DNA of 64,000 nt. Origin: JAJRTA01 sp965603125. Lineage in GTDB: Bacteria > Zixibacteria > MSB-5A5 > GN15 > FEB-12. A model generated the notes under the pieces. That model ran no database searches. It was not told the DNA's origin and saw only the letters and a list, made by a program, of their open reading frames with translations. The number at the start of each line of letters is the position of its first letter. The first letter of the stretch is position 1. The position numbers and the translations under genes are program-made. The stretch spans positions 62,001 through 126,000 of the forward strand of contig CBFDBU010000007.1 of the NCBI GenBank assembly GCA_965603125.1, read 5' to 3'. Of this stretch, positions 25,338 through 34,527 are shown in pieces.

Positions 25338-26243
25338 TTATTGTAGATTGGCCTGCTCTCTGGCCTCCTTCAAATCCTTCACGTGGCTCTGGGCGTCACC
25401 CACCTTGGTCTTTGCCTTGGGGTTCTTTTTGGCCAGGGCGATGAAATCCTCCCAGACGCGGATACTCTGATCGAAGTTTTCCGGGTCGCTCGATTCAACC
25501 GCCACGGCGTAGTTGTATGAAGCCAAATACTTCTTCGGATTGGCTTTCAAGGCAGCCTGGAACGCACTGGCTGCGCTCTTGTACTTCAGCTGCCCGAGGT
25601 AGATCTGCCCCAGACCGAAGTGCGAACTGTAATAATCGTTCTTGATCTCGATCGATTTCTTGAACGCCGGTATCGCCTGACTGTCCTTTCCAGTCTTTTG
25701 GTAGCCCTTGCCCAACATGTAGTTACTGACGTGATCGCCGGCCCCAAGTTCGTGACAGGTGTTCAGCGTGGCAATCATCTCGGCATAGGCTTTCTTGTAG
25801 AAATAAACCTTACCCAGTTCCTTGTAGAGTTCTCCATCGGTGCTGTCGGCGGCGATAGCGGACTTGAATGCCTTCTCGGCTTCGGAGTATTTCTTCAGCT
25901 TGTACTGGACTCGACCGAGGTTGGCGAAGGCAGCGGCATTCTGCGGGTCTTTCTCAGTTGCCGTTGTGAAGGCGTCGAGGGCGTGGTCGTAGTGCTTCTG
26001 CTCGAAGAAGATCGCCCCCATGTTGATATAGACGTCGATGTAGTCAGGATCCTCGCTGAGCGCTGCCTGATAGGCCAGGATTGCCGCCTCAATGTTCCCC
26101 GCCTGGCTCTCCTTGACGCCGACATTGTAATACTCCCGGGCTTTTTCAATGTCGGCCGCCACCGCCGCCGGTAACATTACAGCCAAGGCGGTGGCAATCA
26201 CCACCAGGAAATGAGAAGGTCTTAGTATCAGATATCCTCGCAT
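25338..26243 (-). CDS. Secreted TPR protein
   Basis: A 301-residue protein with a signal peptide (HFLVVIATALAVMLPAAVAA) followed by about six TPR repeats, such as GNIEAAILAYQAALSEDPDY and KYSEAEKAFKSAIAADSTD, and a charged helical end. It probably works in the periplasm as a protein-interaction scaffold. Nothing identifies its partner. The ribosome binding site GGGAGA is close to the ATG. It is monocistronic: a terminator follows and purE lies 60 bp upstream in the same direction with its own end. Confidence 0.83.
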   Translation of the reverse strand: MRGYLILRPSHFLVVIATALAVMLPAAVAADIEKAREYYNVGVKESQAGNIEAAILAYQAALSEDPDYIDVYINMGAIFFEQKHYDHALDAFTTATEKDPQNAAAFANLGRVQYKLKKYSEAEKAFKSAIAADSTDGELYKELGKVYFYKKAYAEMIATLNTCHELGAGDHVSNYMLGKGYQKTGKDSQAIPAFKKSIEIKNDYYSSHFGLGQIYLGQLKYKSAASAFQAALKANPKKYLASYNYAVAVESSDPENFDQSIRVWEDFIALAKKNPKAKTKVGDAQSHVKDLKEAREQANLQ

Positions 26244-26306
26244 GGAATCTCCCTTCAGATTCTGTATTTGTTTCTACAAACTACCATTCATTCCGATCCT
26301 GATTCT

Positions 26307-26753
26307 TCACAGAGAGTCGCGGTGTTTATCGACCGCCCGGGAAACCTCCGCGTGCTTCAAGGCGAGAATCCTGGCCGCTAAGACGGCGGCGTTTCTGGCC
26401 CCCGGCATGCCGATGCCGACAGCCGCTACGGGAATACCAGGAGGCATCTGGATTACGGACAGGAGCGAATCCAAGCCACCCAGGGCAGCCGGCAAGGGCA
26501 CTCCAATAACAGGCAGGTTGGTGTGAGCGGCAGCCACCCCGGGAAGAGCCGCCGACAGACCGGCCATCGCGATTACCACCTCAAATCCGTCCTGTGCGGC
26601 TCTGGAGACCAACTGGGCTGTTTTCTTCGGATGGCGATGGGCGGAGGTGACTTCGATTCGTCCTTCAATGCCCAACTCCTCCAACTGTTCCCGGCACTTC
26701 ACGGCGTACTCCATGTCTGATTTGGACCCGATAACTATCAACACCGTCGCCAT
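26307..26753 (-). CDS. purE: N5-carboxyaminoimidazole ribonucleotide mutase PurE
   Basis: It catalyses the carboxy transfer from N5-CAIR to CAIR in purine synthesis. The 148-residue chain shows the full fold, with GSKSDMEYA at the N terminus, VTSAHRHPKK for the active-site His, and the substrate loop AGLSAALPGVAAA. The frame is open upstream, but the ATG at 26753 is the conserved family start (MATVLIVIGSKSD); the extra 57 residues overlap purD and are not PurE-like. It is 8 bp behind purD, in the same operon. A class I (mutase) type is likely, but purK is not in the window to confirm it. Confidence 0.95.
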   Translation of the reverse strand: MATVLIVIGSKSDMEYAVKCREQLEELGIEGRIEVTSAHRHPKKTAQLVSRAAQDGFEVVIAMAGLSAALPGVAAAHTNLPVIGVPLPAALGGLDSLLSVIQMPPGIPVAAVGIGMPGARNAAVLAARILALKHAEVSRAVDKHRDSL

Positions 26754-26761
26754 AGCGCTAC

Positions 26762-28042
26762 CTACCCCTCGATCGGTCTTGAGGCTCTGAAACCGATATC
26801 CTTGCGAAACATGGCTCCCTCGAACTTTATCTTGTGAGCGGTCCGGTAAGCCCGGTTGAGAGCCGCGCGAAGGTTCTTGTCCATTCCCATGACGCCAAGC
26901 ACGCGGCCTCCATCGGTAAGCCAACGGCTGCCCTTCTGAACTGTCCCGGCGTGGAAAACGTAAGAGCCAGCCTCGGTTTTATTCGACAGGCCGGTAATCT
27001 GAACTCCTTTGGAGTACTTGCCTGGATAGCCGCGTGAGGCCATGACAATGCAGGCGGCGGCGCCCTCGTGCCAGGCCGGCTTACCAAACGACGATAGCTT
27101 GCCCGTCGCACAGGCCAGCAACAGATCGCAGAGATCTGATTTCAGCAGGGGCAGGACAGCCTGAGTCTCGGGATCACCGAAACGACAGTTGAACTCCAGT
27201 ACCTTGGGCCCCTGCGCCGTGAGCATCAGTCCCGCGTAAATCACACCCCGGTATTTGACGCCTTCTGAGTTCAGGCCATTGACCGTTCGCGCGAGTATAT
27301 GCTCCTCAATCTGTTCCCTGATCTCATCGGTAGTAAACGATGTGGGACAGTAGGCTCCCATGCCGCCGGTGTTAGGCCCCCGATCGCCGTCGTAGGCAGG
27401 CTTGTGATCCTGACTGGATAGAAAAGGTACGATCGCCTTACCGTCGGTAACGGCTATGACCGACACCTCCTGCCCCTGCAGGAACGACTCGATCAGAATC
27501 CTGTCACCGGCGTTTCCGAACGAGCGCTTGACCATCATGTCATTGATAACCGACTCCGCCTGGCTGAGCTTGCGCGCTACCACCACGCCCTTTCCGGCAG
27601 CGAGGCCGTCGGCCTTGATTACCACCGGAAACTCCACTGATTTGCAAAAACCGATCGCCTCCGCAGAATTGTCGAACACCTTGAAAGCGGGGGTGGGAAT
27701 GTGATATTTGCGCATGAATTCCTTGGCGAAAACCTTGCTGGATTCAAGCCTGGCCGCCTTCTTGTTGGGCCCGAATATCTTGAGCTTTCGTCTTTGAAAC
27801 TCGTCTACGATGCCCTTGGCCAGGGGCATTTCCGGTCCCACAACCGTCAGACCGATCTTGTTCCGGACGGCAAAATCGGAAAGGGCTTTAATGCTGTCCG
27901 GTTTGATATTGACACACTTGGCTATCTGGGCGATACCGCCGTTGCCCGGCGCGCAGAAGATCTTGTCGACCTTCTTGGATTTCTTCAGTTTCCATGCCAG
28001 GGCGTGCTCTCTTCCGCCGGACCCGATGACTAATACTTTCAT
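26762..28042 (-). CDS. purD: Phosphoribosylamine-glycine ligase PurD
   Basis: An ATP-grasp enzyme that joins glycine to phosphoribosylamine, the second step of purine synthesis. It begins MKVLVIGSGGREHALAWK, has the ATP-grasp loop ADGLAAGKGVVVA, the metal-binding EFNCRFGDPETQ and SRGYPGKY. Length 426 residues is normal. The start is the ATG at 28042, preceded by GGGAG; the in-frame extension upstream is not conserved. It is the first gene of purD-purE, which is an unusual small purine cluster without the rest of the pathway. Confidence 0.97.
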   Translation of the reverse strand: MKVLVIGSGGREHALAWKLKKSKKVDKIFCAPGNGGIAQIAKCVNIKPDSIKALSDFAVRNKIGLTVVGPEMPLAKGIVDEFQRRKLKIFGPNKKAARLESSKVFAKEFMRKYHIPTPAFKVFDNSAEAIGFCKSVEFPVVIKADGLAAGKGVVVARKLSQAESVINDMMVKRSFGNAGDRILIESFLQGQEVSVIAVTDGKAIVPFLSSQDHKPAYDGDRGPNTGGMGAYCPTSFTTDEIREQIEEHILARTVNGLNSEGVKYRGVIYAGLMLTAQGPKVLEFNCRFGDPETQAVLPLLKSDLCDLLLACATGKLSSFGKPAWHEGAAACIVMASRGYPGKYSKGVQITGLSNKTEAGSYVFHAGTVQKGSRWLTDGGRVLGVMGMDKNLRAALNRAYRTAHKIKFEGAMFRKDIGFRASRPIEG

Positions 28043-28234
28043 ATACTCCCAACGCGGTTTAGCGTAAAAACCATTATAATACCACACCCATCCCGGATTT
28101 CAACCCTTTTTTTTGGCTATGAACTACGCCGGGGGAATATCTAAGGGGTACAGTTTTGCCAATAATCCTGATATTATGAAAGGGCCAAGGAGTGTGTGTC
28201 GCCCCCTCCGCGGTTTCGATATTGGCAAGCCCGC
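28043..28234. other. Intergenic stretch with 9-bp inverted repeat
   Basis: TTGCCAATA (28156-28164) and TATTGGCAA (28220-28228) are perfect inverted copies 55 bp apart, lying between the end of the small membrane-protein gene and purD. It could be a weak hairpin or the remnant of a mobile element; I see nothing else here. Confidence 0.35.
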
Positions 28235-28639
28235 CTATTCCGACTCGCCCTGCTTGAGCATGTCCTGAAACCGCTCCCATGACGCCCGTGCCCCGGCGTC
28301 GGTTGTCTGTTCCAACTGCCGCCGCAACTCCTCCCCGGCAGCCTCGGCTTCGTCGGGGTTGAAACCGTGCTGTTCGTACTGCTCATCGATCCACTTGTGG
28401 AACTTCAGTCGCCACAGTTCGCTGTAGCGTTTGGCTTCAAACGCCCACGGCAGACCGATAGCGCTCACCACATACGACGCCACCGGCCACAATAGCGCAA
28501 TCGCCGCTGCACCTAAGGCTGCATCCACCGGTCCGAAGGCCATACGCTTCTGCGGTTGGGCCGCCCGCGCTGCGAGGGTCATCGGCCCCTCAAGCGCCGG
28601 GTCACTCTTGACTAATTTCTCAAACTCGTCTTTGGTCAT
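28235..28639 (-). CDS. Small single-pass membrane protein coupled to the CHAT-STAND gene
   Basis: A 134-residue protein with one hydrophobic segment of about 28 residues (36-64, DAALGAAAIALLWPVASYVVSA) between a short charged N-terminal part and an acidic helical C-terminal part (EAKRYSELWRLKFHKWIDEQ). I do not recognise a family. Its ATG overlaps the stop of the CHAT-STAND-TPR gene by 4 bp, so the two are translated together. This suggests a partner or a proteolytic target of the CHAT protein, but that is inference. Confidence 0.7.
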   Translation of the reverse strand: MTKDEFEKLVKSDPALEGPMTLAARAAQPQKRMAFGPVDAALGAAAIALLWPVASYVVSAIGLPWAFEAKRYSELWRLKFHKWIDEQYEQHGFNPDEAEAAGEELRRQLEQTTDAGARASWERFQDMLKQGESE

Positions 28640-31600
28640 CCGTTTTCTCCACCGCCTTGTTTCTCCATCAGTTCCTTGATCTCCGCGATTAGTCCTTCTG
28701 TCTTCTCTATCTCAGCCGCTGCGCGCTTGCCGTAGGATTGAAACTTAGTCAGGGCAGCGTCGGCGTAGGTCAAGGCATCCTGAAATATGCCTGCCCTCGC
28801 GAGAATGAGTGCGAAATTGAACTGAGTTCGGGCGGCCTCGAAGTGATTCCCCGCCTTCTCGTTCAGGGATACGCTCTTATCGTAGTGTTTGCGGGCATTT
28901 CTCAAATCACCCGCCTCACCATAAACATTGCCAAGCTGATTGTGGGTGACGGCCAGGTCAGCAACAGCATCTTCCGGGGTCAGATCAAGGCTCTCCAGAT
29001 AATAGGTGAGAGCATCGTTGAGATGTTTCTGGATCTCGCCGGGTGGTTGATTTAGCTTTCGAGCCTCATCGTATCGCTCAAGAGCTACGTTCCCAAGCGA
29101 GCTGACACACTTAGAACGCCCCATTTTGTCTTCTTTGACGAATAGTCCCAGGGCATGCTTAAACCACCGCTCCGCTTCGTCGAGGTCTTTCACGGTGGAG
29201 ACGACAGCGAAAGCTTGCCCAAGTTTGTATGCTTTTATGGCTGTGCTTCGTTTATCGTCAATCCGTTCAGCCAGAAGCAAGCTTTCTTTGTAAGTCGCAA
29301 TGCAGTCACTGCTGCCCAACTCGCGCTGAATATCGGCTAACTCACCTAAGGACACGGACAGGGAACGGATATCGTTGCGCTGGCCGGCGGTCATAGCGGC
29401 AGGTTTAAGTTCGAGAAGCGGACGTGTACGCTGCCGCTGGGACTCAACAAGCAGGGTCTGGAGGCGGAGAGCCTCACCGAATTTTCGTTCCCTCTCAGCC
29501 AGGAGCACGCGATAACCGCTCACAAAACTCCACTGTTCCTCCCGGCCCGGAAGCGGTCTGTCGGTCTCCGGGTCAACGAAATCCGGTGTTGCTTCCTCGA
29601 CCAGTCGCTTCCATTCCAAATGACGGCCGTGATGATCATAGAGCCAATACAATCCCTGCATGGTGCCGATTACACTATTCCACCAGCCGTTGGCGCGGGC
29701 GAGACGGTGGGCGTGCAGCAGATTGGCTTCCTCGGCGGCAATGACCCCAATCACATTGTGTTTGCCTGTACCATACTGTCTTTGGTAATATTCTCCCAAT
29801 GGGCCGATGGCTTCGACGTAGGCGCGGGTAGCTTTCATGGCGGGGGAATCCGAGGATGCCTGTGCGTCTTCCGGATAGAACTGTTCAAACAGACCAGTGA
29901 AGAACCAGGGGAGGGCGGGATGGATGGAGTAGTACCCGCCACCGTGCGCGGTCAACAGGCCGATCTCTGCTGCACTGTCGAGCAGGGCAATACCGTTCTT
30001 ACGTTCCAGGCCCCTGAGTTCAGGCAGGCACCAGTCTTGATCGGAGTCGCCCATGACCCTCAGGACACCGACATAGACGAAGCCCTGAAACAGATGCAGC
30101 ACGGCCAGTTTCCTGCGTTCGTCTTCGGTGAAGGAGTCCTCAAAACCGTATCGCAGCGAGGCTGCCAGCGAACGGGTGCGCCCCTGGGACTCGTCGTCTT
30201 CGATCTCCGTTTCGCCTGAGCGTATCATCTCTACGAAGCCATTGACCTGGTCATAGGTGCTCAGTCCGGCTCGTATCGCCTGCCCGACCAGTACCGTGAT
30301 AGTGAGCGGGTTACCATCGCTGTATCTCAGTAGCGGTTGCCAGTCGCGCATTTCAATCTGTACCGATTGATACTTGGAGGCGACAGCCCGCGCCAGGTCT
30401 AATCGTTCCGGTGGCTGCATCGGAGGAACCGCGACTCTGTGTGGCAATCCGTGCAGCCAATCTTTCTCCTCACGCCGTGAGGTCAGCAGAATCTTCGCTT
30501 TGGTGGCTGAGGCATCTTTGAGGAAGTCGAACAGCTCCTTCTGTTCTTCCAGGCTCCATTTTGACTCTGTCCCCTTCGGGAATCCGGCAACTTGTTCGAC
30601 ATTGTCCCAGATCCACAGTACCGGAATCTTTTTCAGCAGTCGCAGTGCGATATCGCGCCGCTGGTCTTCCTCAAGGGTCAACCACGGGATGCCCTGTTGT
30701 TCCAGAAGTTGCTCGAACACCTGACCGATCTGGTCCAACGCCCGCACCAGCGGAGTGTGATGCTCAAACGAGGTAAACAGTACCGCACCATTCCTGATCC
30801 CGCCGGTGGCATAATACCACCTCGCGAACTCGGCGGCGGTCTGGGTTTTGCCGGACCCGGCGTATCCGCGCAGCAGCACCACGTTGTGTCGGTCGAAGGC
30901 GCGATCCAGAGCCAGCAGCGTCTCATCGCGACCGAAAAAGCCCGCATCGGGCCAGTGCGGCAACATAGCCGCAATCGACTCATTGGTAGGAGTAATCTGG
31001 CCCTCTTTGGTAACCTGAAGATGGATCTCTTTTCCCTCGGGAAGCACGGGGAAGAGGTCGATCGACGCAGCTTCGTATACGATCGGCACCGACCAGTCTT
31101 CCAATTTTATCTTGTCGTAGCCGATCTCTCGCACCGGATTCTCGCTGAGATTCTTGCGACCGAGAGTGACCGCCTGACCGAGATTGTACCCCTGCACCAG
31201 GTGACTGTACAGATCGGCCACGAACCGAGCCGCGGTGACGACGTAGACCGTGTAGCGCATTGCCACCACCCCGGCCGCCCCGGCGTCCATCACTTCCTGC
31301 GCCAGGGAGCCGTACAGGCGTACCTGCTGGTGAACGTCGCTCTTTTCTGCCACCGTCTCAGGCTTCTCCGGCGGTTCGGCATAGGCCGACTGGCAGGCGT
31401 TGAGCAGCAACACTGGTGTCTTTGTTTCGTACAGCAACTTACCGAGAGCTGTCCCGTCGACCGGCTGGAGGTTCTTCTCGGCTTTAGGGTTCTCAAATAG
31501 AAGATATCCTTGCTTGCCGTCTCTGGAGCCTGACAGCGTTAATGATGAAAGCCCGCTAATAATATCAGCCAGCTTCCTCGCGCTCTTCTGATCCATGTAC

Positions 31601-31740
31601 ATGCCGTGGCCGTCGAAATGCACGATATGATACGGCTTGCCTTCTTTGCGAGCGCAGCGAAGCCAGGAAGAAGCGGAGAAGAACGAGTCTTCTCCGCCTG
31701 TACTCCTACTGACGTGAGCACACAGGTGAGCTATTGGCAA
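28636..31740 (-). CDS. CHAT protease - STAND NTPase - TPR protein, probably 5'-truncated
   Basis: A large signalling protein in three parts. Residues 1-230 carry the end of a CHAT caspase-like domain with the catalytic His in HFDGHGM (H45) and Cys in LLLNACQSA (C116). A STAND/NB-ARC NTPase follows: FFGRDETL at 269-276, Walker A GYAGSGKT at 292-299, Walker B VLWIWDN and LLTSRREEKDW. The last 400 residues are TPR repeats. In this class ligand sensing by the TPR is thought to activate the protease. The start is odd: only about 25 residues precede the conserved GKPYHIVHFDGHG, where normal CHAT domains have over 100. The first codon is a TTG without a Shine-Dalgarno sequence, overlapping the end of the upstream dockerin gene by 10 bp. 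It may be a truncated relic, or be translated by re-initiation. Confidence 0.8.
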   Translation of the reverse strand: MPIAHLCAHVSRSTGGEDSFFSASSWLRCARKEGKPYHIVHFDGHGMYMDQKSARKLADIISGLSSLTLSGSRDGKQGYLLFENPKAEKNLQPVDGTALGKLLYETKTPVLLLNACQSAYAEPPEKPETVAEKSDVHQQVRLYGSLAQEVMDAGAAGVVAMRYTVYVVTAARFVADLYSHLVQGYNLGQAVTLGRKNLSENPVREIGYDKIKLEDWSVPIVYEAASIDLFPVLPEGKEIHLQVTKEGQITPTNESIAAMLPHWPDAGFFGRDETLLALDRAFDRHNVVLLRGYAGSGKTQTAAEFARWYYATGGIRNGAVLFTSFEHHTPLVRALDQIGQVFEQLLEQQGIPWLTLEEDQRRDIALRLLKKIPVLWIWDNVEQVAGFPKGTESKWSLEEQKELFDFLKDASATKAKILLTSRREEKDWLHGLPHRVAVPPMQPPERLDLARAVASKYQSVQIEMRDWQPLLRYSDGNPLTITVLVGQAIRAGLSTYDQVNGFVEMIRSGETEIEDDESQGRTRSLAASLRYGFEDSFTEDERRKLAVLHLFQGFVYVGVLRVMGDSDQDWCLPELRGLERKNGIALLDSAAEIGLLTAHGGGYYSIHPALPWFFTGLFEQFYPEDAQASSDSPAMKATRAYVEAIGPLGEYYQRQYGTGKHNVIGVIAAEEANLLHAHRLARANGWWNSVIGTMQGLYWLYDHHGRHLEWKRLVEEATPDFVDPETDRPLPGREEQWSFVSGYRVLLAERERKFGEALRLQTLLVESQRQRTRPLLELKPAAMTAGQRNDIRSLSVSLGELADIQRELGSSDCIATYKESLLLAERIDDKRSTAIKAYKLGQAFAVVSTVKDLDEAERWFKHALGLFVKEDKMGRSKCVSSLGNVALERYDEARKLNQPPGEIQKHLNDALTYYLESLDLTPEDAVADLAVTHNQLGNVYGEAGDLRNARKHYDKSVSLNEKAGNHFEAARTQFNFALILARAGIFQDALTYADAALTKFQSYGKRAAAEIEKTEGLIAEIKELMEKQGGGENG
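31673..31697. repeat. 10-bp inverted repeat at the 5' end of the CHAT gene
   Basis: GCGGAGAAGA (31673-31682) and TCTTCTCCGC (31688-31697) form a perfect stem with a 5-nt loop, just inside the start of the CHAT reading frame. It sits at the point where the CHAT domain stops resembling its family, so it may mark a recombination joint. Confidence 0.6.
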
Positions 31741-34193
31741 TCACTACAGTCGCACTTGCAGGGGGGCGGACCACTGTAGTACATGTAGTCCAGCAGCAAT
31801 ACCAAATCAGCAATGCTAACCAATCTGTCGCAATCCATGTCGGCTTCCTTCATACAGGGTATGAAGCAACCGCTTTCGAACATATAATCTGTGAGGTACA
31901 CCAGGTCAGCGATGTCAATGACATCATCCACATCATAGTCCACGTTACCGCGGATATCACCCATACAGCAGTCATACGCCTCCGTTTTGCATACGACGCT
32001 GTCGGACCAACCACTCACACCGCACCCCATGTGGGACCGCACCCACCAAGTCACTTCGTAAGGGAACCCGAGCTTCAGCCTTATGCTGCAGGTTGGCAAC
32101 CGGAAAGACGTATCGGAAATGCCATAGAAGTATTCCGTTTGTGATGCCCACTGGGCAATCTTCAGGTCATAAGAATCGCAGGATTTGGAAGTGTCGCTCC
32201 AGATGAAGGTGGGCAGGTAGTTGGCCACGATGTCGTCCTCGCCAGGGTAAACCAATACCGGTAACGGCGGCGTGGGTGGCAGCGTGCCCCAGTAGAGGCT
32301 GTTGGCCAGGTAGCCGTCGCCGTTGTTCGGAAGATCGTAGGTGTGACCAACTTCATCACCGTTGTCGTCGAGCCGGTGCCTCCCATCAGCTCCGGGAAGA
32401 TCGCCATAGGCGTTGAAAGCCTCTTGGAACGTTACTTTTCCATCCCCGTCGAAATCGCAGGTGTCGATATGGTCCATACCCCCGCTGAGGAGCTGTGTCA
32501 TAATACTAATGAAACCTCCGCCGAGCATGCCGTCGGTACAGGACGACATTACCACCACATTACTTCGAGAAAGGTCGTCAATGAGCCCACCACCAAAACA
32601 GGATGAGGTCATGAAAGTCACCTTGCGGTACTCCAGGCTGTCAAGAAACTCCGCATAGAAATCATCTAAACGGTTATACATCAACTCGTCTACTCCGACA
32701 GAATCTAACATGTCGCCATCGTCACTGATGTCAATTCCAACGAACAAACCGTCATCATTCGAGTCGGTGCCATGAGCTACGGGGTTCTGGGTGTAATAGT
32801 CACACGGCCAGCATATATCGGCCTTACCATCAAAGTTGTCGTCAAACACAACGATTCGATGACCTGACGTCCCTTGTTCAGGGTCATTTTGGAGACTGTA
32901 GTCGCCCCATTCGTTCTCATCGAAGACATATCCGGACCCGGAAGTATCGATGCCCGGAATGCCATCACCATCACAGTCCCAGGGACAGGTACATGTGTCG
33001 TTGTATCCGTCATGATTGGTATCACCAACCAGGAACTGATTAATCTGCTCGAGATAAATGTCGGTGTCGGAGGTTTTTTCGGTATTGCAGAAGGTCATGC
33101 CACTGAAAGTCGCAACCTGCTTATATCGGTATTTTTTATCCTCCCCCAATCCTTCTCCGGGTTTGTACTGCCCAGCCCAGTCGTCCATGCCGACATAGGT
33201 CTTACGCAAGCCCTTATTCCAATTCCAGGCGTACTTGTACTCAGATTCGATACAGAAGAGATCGGGGTCATCGGGGTCATCGGCATCGGTGAATACTCTT
33301 CTACCAGTTCCACGAAGCTCATAAGGAACTCCCCAATCGCTGTCATAAATAACTACTGAGGAGTCAAATTGTCCCATCCCATGGCAATTGAAAACCATAT
33401 GCAAGTCATCGTTTGACGTTACAGCACTATCGATCCAGGCAAGGGCCGAATCCAGGTCACCGAAGTCGATTATTACGGAGTCTTCCTCGTATTTCTCCAA
33501 ACATTCTTCCCAGCTTTTATCCGGCATACAATAAACAACCACAACAATGTTAGTATCATTAACGCAGAATGTATCCACAAGTCGGGAATAGGCAAGGTGT
33601 ATACTATGCCAGAACCTGCTATCACCTTCGGCGGCCAACAACCAGTACGTCGAGGTTGGGTCGGTCAGTGCCTTATTCTGGGTGCGCGTCCTCCTATCTT
33701 TGGTATTTCGGTATGACCAGTCATACTTATGTACGGCCTTCTCGTATGCAGGCTCACCGATGCCTGACAGCACCTCCACTCTCGCAGTAGTCATTCGGAC
33801 CTGACCGTAGGTGTCGTAGACATGGACAGCAGCGGTATAGGTGCCCGGCGCGTCGTAAGTATGGTTCGCTGCCCGGTGTACGGACGACTCCCAGTCGATC
33901 ACACCGTCGGAATCAAAGTCCCATGCGTACTTTATGATCAGCGCCGTTCCTTCGTAGGCTTCAAAGCTGAAGCTGGTTGCGACGCCGGCGTAGGTGGTCA
34001 CTTCATACCACACCTCCACCATAGGTGCTCGGTAGTCCTCCGGCAAATCAGGACCCCAGTTGTAGCGCTCGGCGATTTCAATCGCGATATCTTCTGCATT
34101 GCGGTGTGATACCCCATCCGATTCGGCGATCAGAAAAGGCGCCACACCCAGCAGCACCGCGATTCCCACAAGAACGAATCTGTGATACTTCAT
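31731..34193 (-). CDS. Secreted caspase/legumain-like protein with PKD and dockerin modules
   Basis: An 820-residue exported protein. A signal peptide (VLVGIAVLLGVAPFLIAES) is followed by a PKD domain (about 62-142, with YAWDFDSDGVIDW and ANHTYDAPGTYTAAV). The middle has the layout of a clan CD cysteine peptidase of C13/legumain type: His in VFNCHGMG (H271) and Cys in VTFMTSSCFGGG (C532). The long stretch between them holds Ca-binding-like DxNxDGxxD and DCDGDGIPGID segments. A C-terminal pair of dockerin-like repeats (VIDIADLVYLTDYMF, VSIADLVLLLDYMY) ends in a Cys-rich tail. AGGAGG lies before the ATG. Peptidase activity is inferred only from the dyad. Confidence 0.8.
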   Translation of the reverse strand: MKYHRFVLVGIAVLLGVAPFLIAESDGVSHRNAEDIAIEIAERYNWGPDLPEDYRAPMVEVWYEVTTYAGVATSFSFEAYEGTALIIKYAWDFDSDGVIDWESSVHRAANHTYDAPGTYTAAVHVYDTYGQVRMTTARVEVLSGIGEPAYEKAVHKYDWSYRNTKDRRTRTQNKALTDPTSTYWLLAAEGDSRFWHSIHLAYSRLVDTFCVNDTNIVVVVYCMPDKSWEECLEKYEEDSVIIDFGDLDSALAWIDSAVTSNDDLHMVFNCHGMGQFDSSVVIYDSDWGVPYELRGTGRRVFTDADDPDDPDLFCIESEYKYAWNWNKGLRKTYVGMDDWAGQYKPGEGLGEDKKYRYKQVATFSGMTFCNTEKTSDTDIYLEQINQFLVGDTNHDGYNDTCTCPWDCDGDGIPGIDTSGSGYVFDENEWGDYSLQNDPEQGTSGHRIVVFDDNFDGKADICWPCDYYTQNPVAHGTDSNDDGLFVGIDISDDGDMLDSVGVDELMYNRLDDFYAEFLDSLEYRKVTFMTSSCFGGGLIDDLSRSNVVVMSSCTDGMLGGGFISIMTQLLSGGMDHIDTCDFDGDGKVTFQEAFNAYGDLPGADGRHRLDDNGDEVGHTYDLPNNGDGYLANSLYWGTLPPTPPLPVLVYPGEDDIVANYLPTFIWSDTSKSCDSYDLKIAQWASQTEYFYGISDTSFRLPTCSIRLKLGFPYEVTWWVRSHMGCGVSGWSDSVVCKTEAYDCCMGDIRGNVDYDVDDVIDIADLVYLTDYMFESGCFIPCMKEADMDCDRLVSIADLVLLLDYMYYSGPPPCKCDCSDCQ

Positions 34194-34527
34194 CGGCCTC
34201 CTCACTTTTTAGTGTCGCATACGTAATAGTTAGCCGTTACTGTGATAACGTAGATCGATGCAGCGATGTCAAGCAGTTTTTCGTGATTTCTCCAGTTTTT
34301 TTGGGCAACGGGGCAGCAGATCGGTAGCCACACACCGAACGCGCGTGAACTCGACGCCGAAATAGTCAAGCGCTCGAAATTCATCGCCGACGCTACCGAC
34401 GCCTGTCTGGCCCAGGTGCCCCACAGCTCGGGTGCCCCACCCAACCCCCACGCCCACCTGACAGGATTTAGCTTGCCAGGCAGCCATCCCGTTACCTATA
34501 CTGGAAAAAAACTTACAGGAGGAAACG
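34194..34527. other. Intergenic region with gene fragment and repeated GGTGCCCCA
   Basis: Apart from the broken ornithine-cyclodeaminase segment (separate entry), it holds two direct copies of GGTGCCCCA (near 34415 and 34434) in a C-rich stretch that looks like an element border. TTGACA on the minus strand (34267-34272) may be the -35 box of the caspase-like gene, but the matching -10 (GTTATC) is poor. Confidence 0.4.
34320..34411 (+). pseudogene. Degenerate duplicated fragment of the downstream cyclodeaminase gene
   Basis: These 92 bp match positions 35188-35279 inside the intact gene with roughly ten substitutions and no gap. They translate as IGSHTPNARELDAEIVKRS-like sequence in the plus direction. 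No start, stop or rest of the gene is present, so this is a relic of a tandem copy or of a recombination event. Differences are mostly silent or conservative, as expected if the copy was once functional. Confidence 0.85.

Noticed and set aside
28235..28639. The small membrane protein as a bacterial gasdermin partner of the CHAT protease
   Set aside because: Bacterial gasdermins are roughly twice as long and have no internal membrane helix of this kind; the similarity is only in gene context.
30592..31500. A 302-residue plus-strand frame opposite the CHAT-STAND gene
   Set aside because: It lies opposite the NTPase with its intact Walker motifs. The composition is that of an antisense shadow.
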